A stretch of DNA of 22,655 bases. Source: Desulfobacterales bacterium. Its GTDB lineage: Bacteria; Desulfobacterota; Desulfobacteria; Desulfobacterales; UBA5852. A model generated the notes under the pieces. The model was not told the origin of the DNA. It ran no database searches and saw only the letters and a program-made list of their open reading frames with translations. The position numbers were made by a program, and so were the translations under genes. Below are positions 21,010 through 22,655 of this stretch, in pieces. Each line of letters opens with the position of its first letter. Position 1 is the stretch's first letter. The stretch covers positions 1-22,655 of the forward strand of contig JASJBQ010000020.1 in NCBI GenBank assembly GCA_030066455.1. The letters are read 5' to 3'.

Positions 21010-22655
21010 ATGGCACAATCCGACAGGGACAATGATAGCCGCAATCAAGGCATTTCACGCCGCGATTTTCTCCAGACAGTCGGAGGGGCGGCCCTGGCGG
21101 TTGGCGCGGGAGCCATGCCGCTGAAACCGGAGCCAGGGCAGGCGCGTTCATCCAATGCAACTGCCCCCGGTGTTGGCGCGCCCCTCAAACCAAAGGGCTA
21201 CAATGTCCTGTTCATCCTGACGGATCAGGAGCGCTACGAGCCGGAACTGCTGGGCAAGGGTCACTGGCCGGGGCGGGACCGCCTGGCCTCGATCGGCACG
21301 ACCTTTGAAAACCACCAGATATGCGCGGCGGTCTGCACGCCCTCGCGCTCGGTAATCTACACCGGACAGCACATCCAGCACACCCGGATGTTCGACAACA
21401 CCAACTTCCCCTGGGTCGAGGATCTGTCCTACGACATCCCCACCATCGGCCACATGATGCGCGCGGCCGGCTACTATTCCACTTACCAGGGCAAATGGCA
21501 CCTCCACAACCAGCTCCACGAAAACTTTCCCTCGGGCAAACCACTTCAGATGGTGGGGCATGACATCATGGAGAAGTACGGTTTCTCCAATTTTACCGGT
21601 ATTGGTGACGTGGTCGGCTACACGCATGGCGGGTACCATACCGATCAGTTCATCACCGCCACCGCCCAGTCCTGGCTGCGGCGCAGGGGCCAATCCCTGA
21701 ATGCCCAGGGCCAGCCTTGGTTTTTGGCCTTAAATCTGGTCAATCCCCACGATGTCATGTTCTACAATACCGACAAGGCCGGTGAGGCCGTTCAAGGCGC
21801 ATCCCAGACGCTGTACCCAATCGCCGCCGAGCCGGACCACCAAATCTATGCGAAGCGCTGGTCCCTGCCGCTGGCCCCCAGCCGCAAGAAACCCTGGAAC
21901 AAGCCGGGGCGTCCCGGGGCGCACCTTGACTACCAAAAGGCCCAGGCCTTGCTCACCGGCCGCATTCCCAACGAGGACAAACGCTGGCGTAAATTACAGG
22001 ACTATTATCTCAACTGCATCAGCGACAACGATCGTTCGGTGGACACGATTCTCACCGAACTCGACGATCTGGGTATGTTGGAAAACACCATCGTCATCAT
22101 GACCGCCGATCACGGAGAGCTGTGCGGTGCCCATGGCATGTCGGGCAAGGGCGCCACGGCCTACCGGGAACAGGTCAACGTGCCCCTGATCGTGTACCAT
22201 CCGGATTTGCCTGGAAGGCGCAAGTGCCGGGCGGTCACCTCGCATCTTGATCTTGTGCCGAGCATCCTGGCCATGACCGGAGCCGACAAATTGCAGGCCA
22301 AAGATGTGACCGCTCGGTTGACCGGCCATGACATATCGCCCCTGCTGGCGAAACCTCAGGAGGCCTCCGTCGATAGCATTCGCAACGGTGCCCTGTACTG
22401 CTACAATATGTGGGCTTTTATGGATGCCGAATGGCTGAAAAAGTTCACCCAAGATTATGCCGCAGGCAGGAAATGGACCAAGGATAACCACCCCAGGCCG
22501 GATACGACAAAACGTGCGGCCATTCGCAGCGTGTATGACGGGAGATATAAATTCAGCCGCTATTTCAGTGTCCTGGAACACAATCGACCGACAACGATCG
22601 AACAGATTTTCGACGTCAACGATGTCGAGCTGTTCGACCTTGAAAATGATCCCCT
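21010..22655 (+). CDS. Tat-exported sulfatase (alkaline phosphatase superfamily), 3' end beyond window
   Basis: At least 548 codons are present and the frame is open at the window end. Residues 1-46 are a twin-arginine signal (SRRDFLQ with Arg17-Arg18, then TVGGAALAVGAGAM). The catalytic core starts YNVLFILTDQER, with metal ligand Asp72. Cys109 in AAVCTPSRSVIYTGQH is the C-x-P-S-R residue converted to formylglycine. The second metal/active-site cluster is TADHGELCGAHG. It hydrolyses sulfate esters in the periplasm, or possibly phosphonate or other esters in related family members. Cys-type sulfatases need FGE or anSME, which is not in the window; Tat export fits maturation in the cytoplasm before export. 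The start is fixed by AAAAGGAGGT 4-5 nt upstream. The substrate cannot be told. Confidence 0.92.
   Translation, partial: MAQSDRDNDSRNQGISRRDFLQTVGGAALAVGAGAMPLKPEPGQARSSNATAPGVGAPLKPKGYNVLFILTDQERYEPELLGKGHWPGRDRLASIGTTFENHQICAAVCTPSRSVIYTGQHIQHTRMFDNTNFPWVEDLSYDIPTIGHMMRAAGYYSTYQGKWHLHNQLHENFPSGKPLQMVGHDIMEKYGFSNFTGIGDVVGYTHGGYHTDQFITATAQSWLRRRGQSLNAQGQPWFLALNLVNPHDVMFYNTDKAGEAVQGASQTLYPIAAEPDHQIYAKRWSLPLAPSRKKPWNKPGRPGAHLDYQKAQALLTGRIPNEDKRWRKLQDYYLNCISDNDRSVDTILTELDDLGMLENTIVIMTADHGELCGAHGMSGKGATAYREQVNVPLIVYHPDLPGRRKCRAVTSHLDLVPSILAMTGADKLQAKDVTARLTGHDISPLLAKPQEASVDSIRNGALYCYNMWAFMDAEWLKKFTQDYAAGRKWTKDNHPRPDTTKRAAIRSVYDGRYKFSRYFSVLEHNRPTTIEQIFDVNDVELFDLENDP

Noticed and set aside
1..22655. 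CRISPR array, tRNA, rRNA, IS element or integrase
   Set aside because: No regularly spaced repeats, no cloverleaf or rRNA core, no transposase or recombinase motif was seen in either strand.

Overview
The window is GC-rich, with many two-domain catabolic enzymes, an HtrA-type protease, HU, Tat-exported periplasmic enzymes and an apparent selenoprotein. This fits an anaerobic Desulfobacterota (Desulfobacterales/Desulfosarcina-like) chromosome. The lineage is an inference from gene style; there is no rRNA or tRNA here to fix it.

Layout. (1) 31-717 (+): an organomercurial-lyase (MerB) family gene whose reading frame is interrupted only by two TGA codons. Both sit where MerB carries its catalytic cysteines, and each is followed at the expected distance by a stem-loop that fits the bacterial SECIS model. 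I read it as a double-selenocysteine MerB-like protein; it is the main finding. (2) 703-4005 (-): an ICMT-type membrane methyltransferase coupled by ATGA overlap to an alpha/beta hydrolase, a DMT/EamA transporter with a 72-residue His-rich tail, and a small secreted protein. (3) 4178-7391: an ArgP-type LysR regulator divergent from an EamA exporter and a class I/II aminotransferase, closed by a clear intrinsic terminator. (4) 7605-9497 (-): HU with its own promoter, a truncated flavoprotein remnant, and a DegS/HtrA-type membrane-anchored protease. (5) 9933-16262: a divergent sugar-acid catabolic locus. The minus arm is otnK-otnC-ABM domain protein-isopropylmalate/isocitrate-type dehydrogenase; the plus arm is SMP-30 lactonase-GntR/FCD regulator-Gfo/Idh/MocA oxidoreductase. 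A perfect 16-bp palindrome lies in the shared promoter region. (6) 16263-22655: a looser, less GC-rich set with long intergenic gaps and short repeats. It holds an acyl-CoA dehydrogenase with a non-standard active-site signature, a Tat-exported class V aminotransferase-fold protein, a lipase-like lipoprotein, and a Tat-exported sulfatase cut by the window end.

How the genes fit together. The otn locus probably turns a four-carbon (tetronic) acid or its lactone into DHAP. The lactonase would open the ring, an oxidoreductase (Gfo/Idh/MocA or the IPMDH-like enzyme) would make the oxo-acid, OtnK would phosphorylate 3-oxo-tetronate and OtnC would decarboxylate it. The usual LtnD/DenD dehydrogenase, the OtnI isomerase and a transporter are absent from the window, so the route may be a variant. 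The argP-eamA-aminotransferase group looks like an amino-acid-responsive export/transamination cassette. The MerB-like selenoprotein and the His-rich transporter both suggest handling of soft or transition metals, but they are not in one operon. All functional statements rest on motif and family recognition by eye; no database search was possible.
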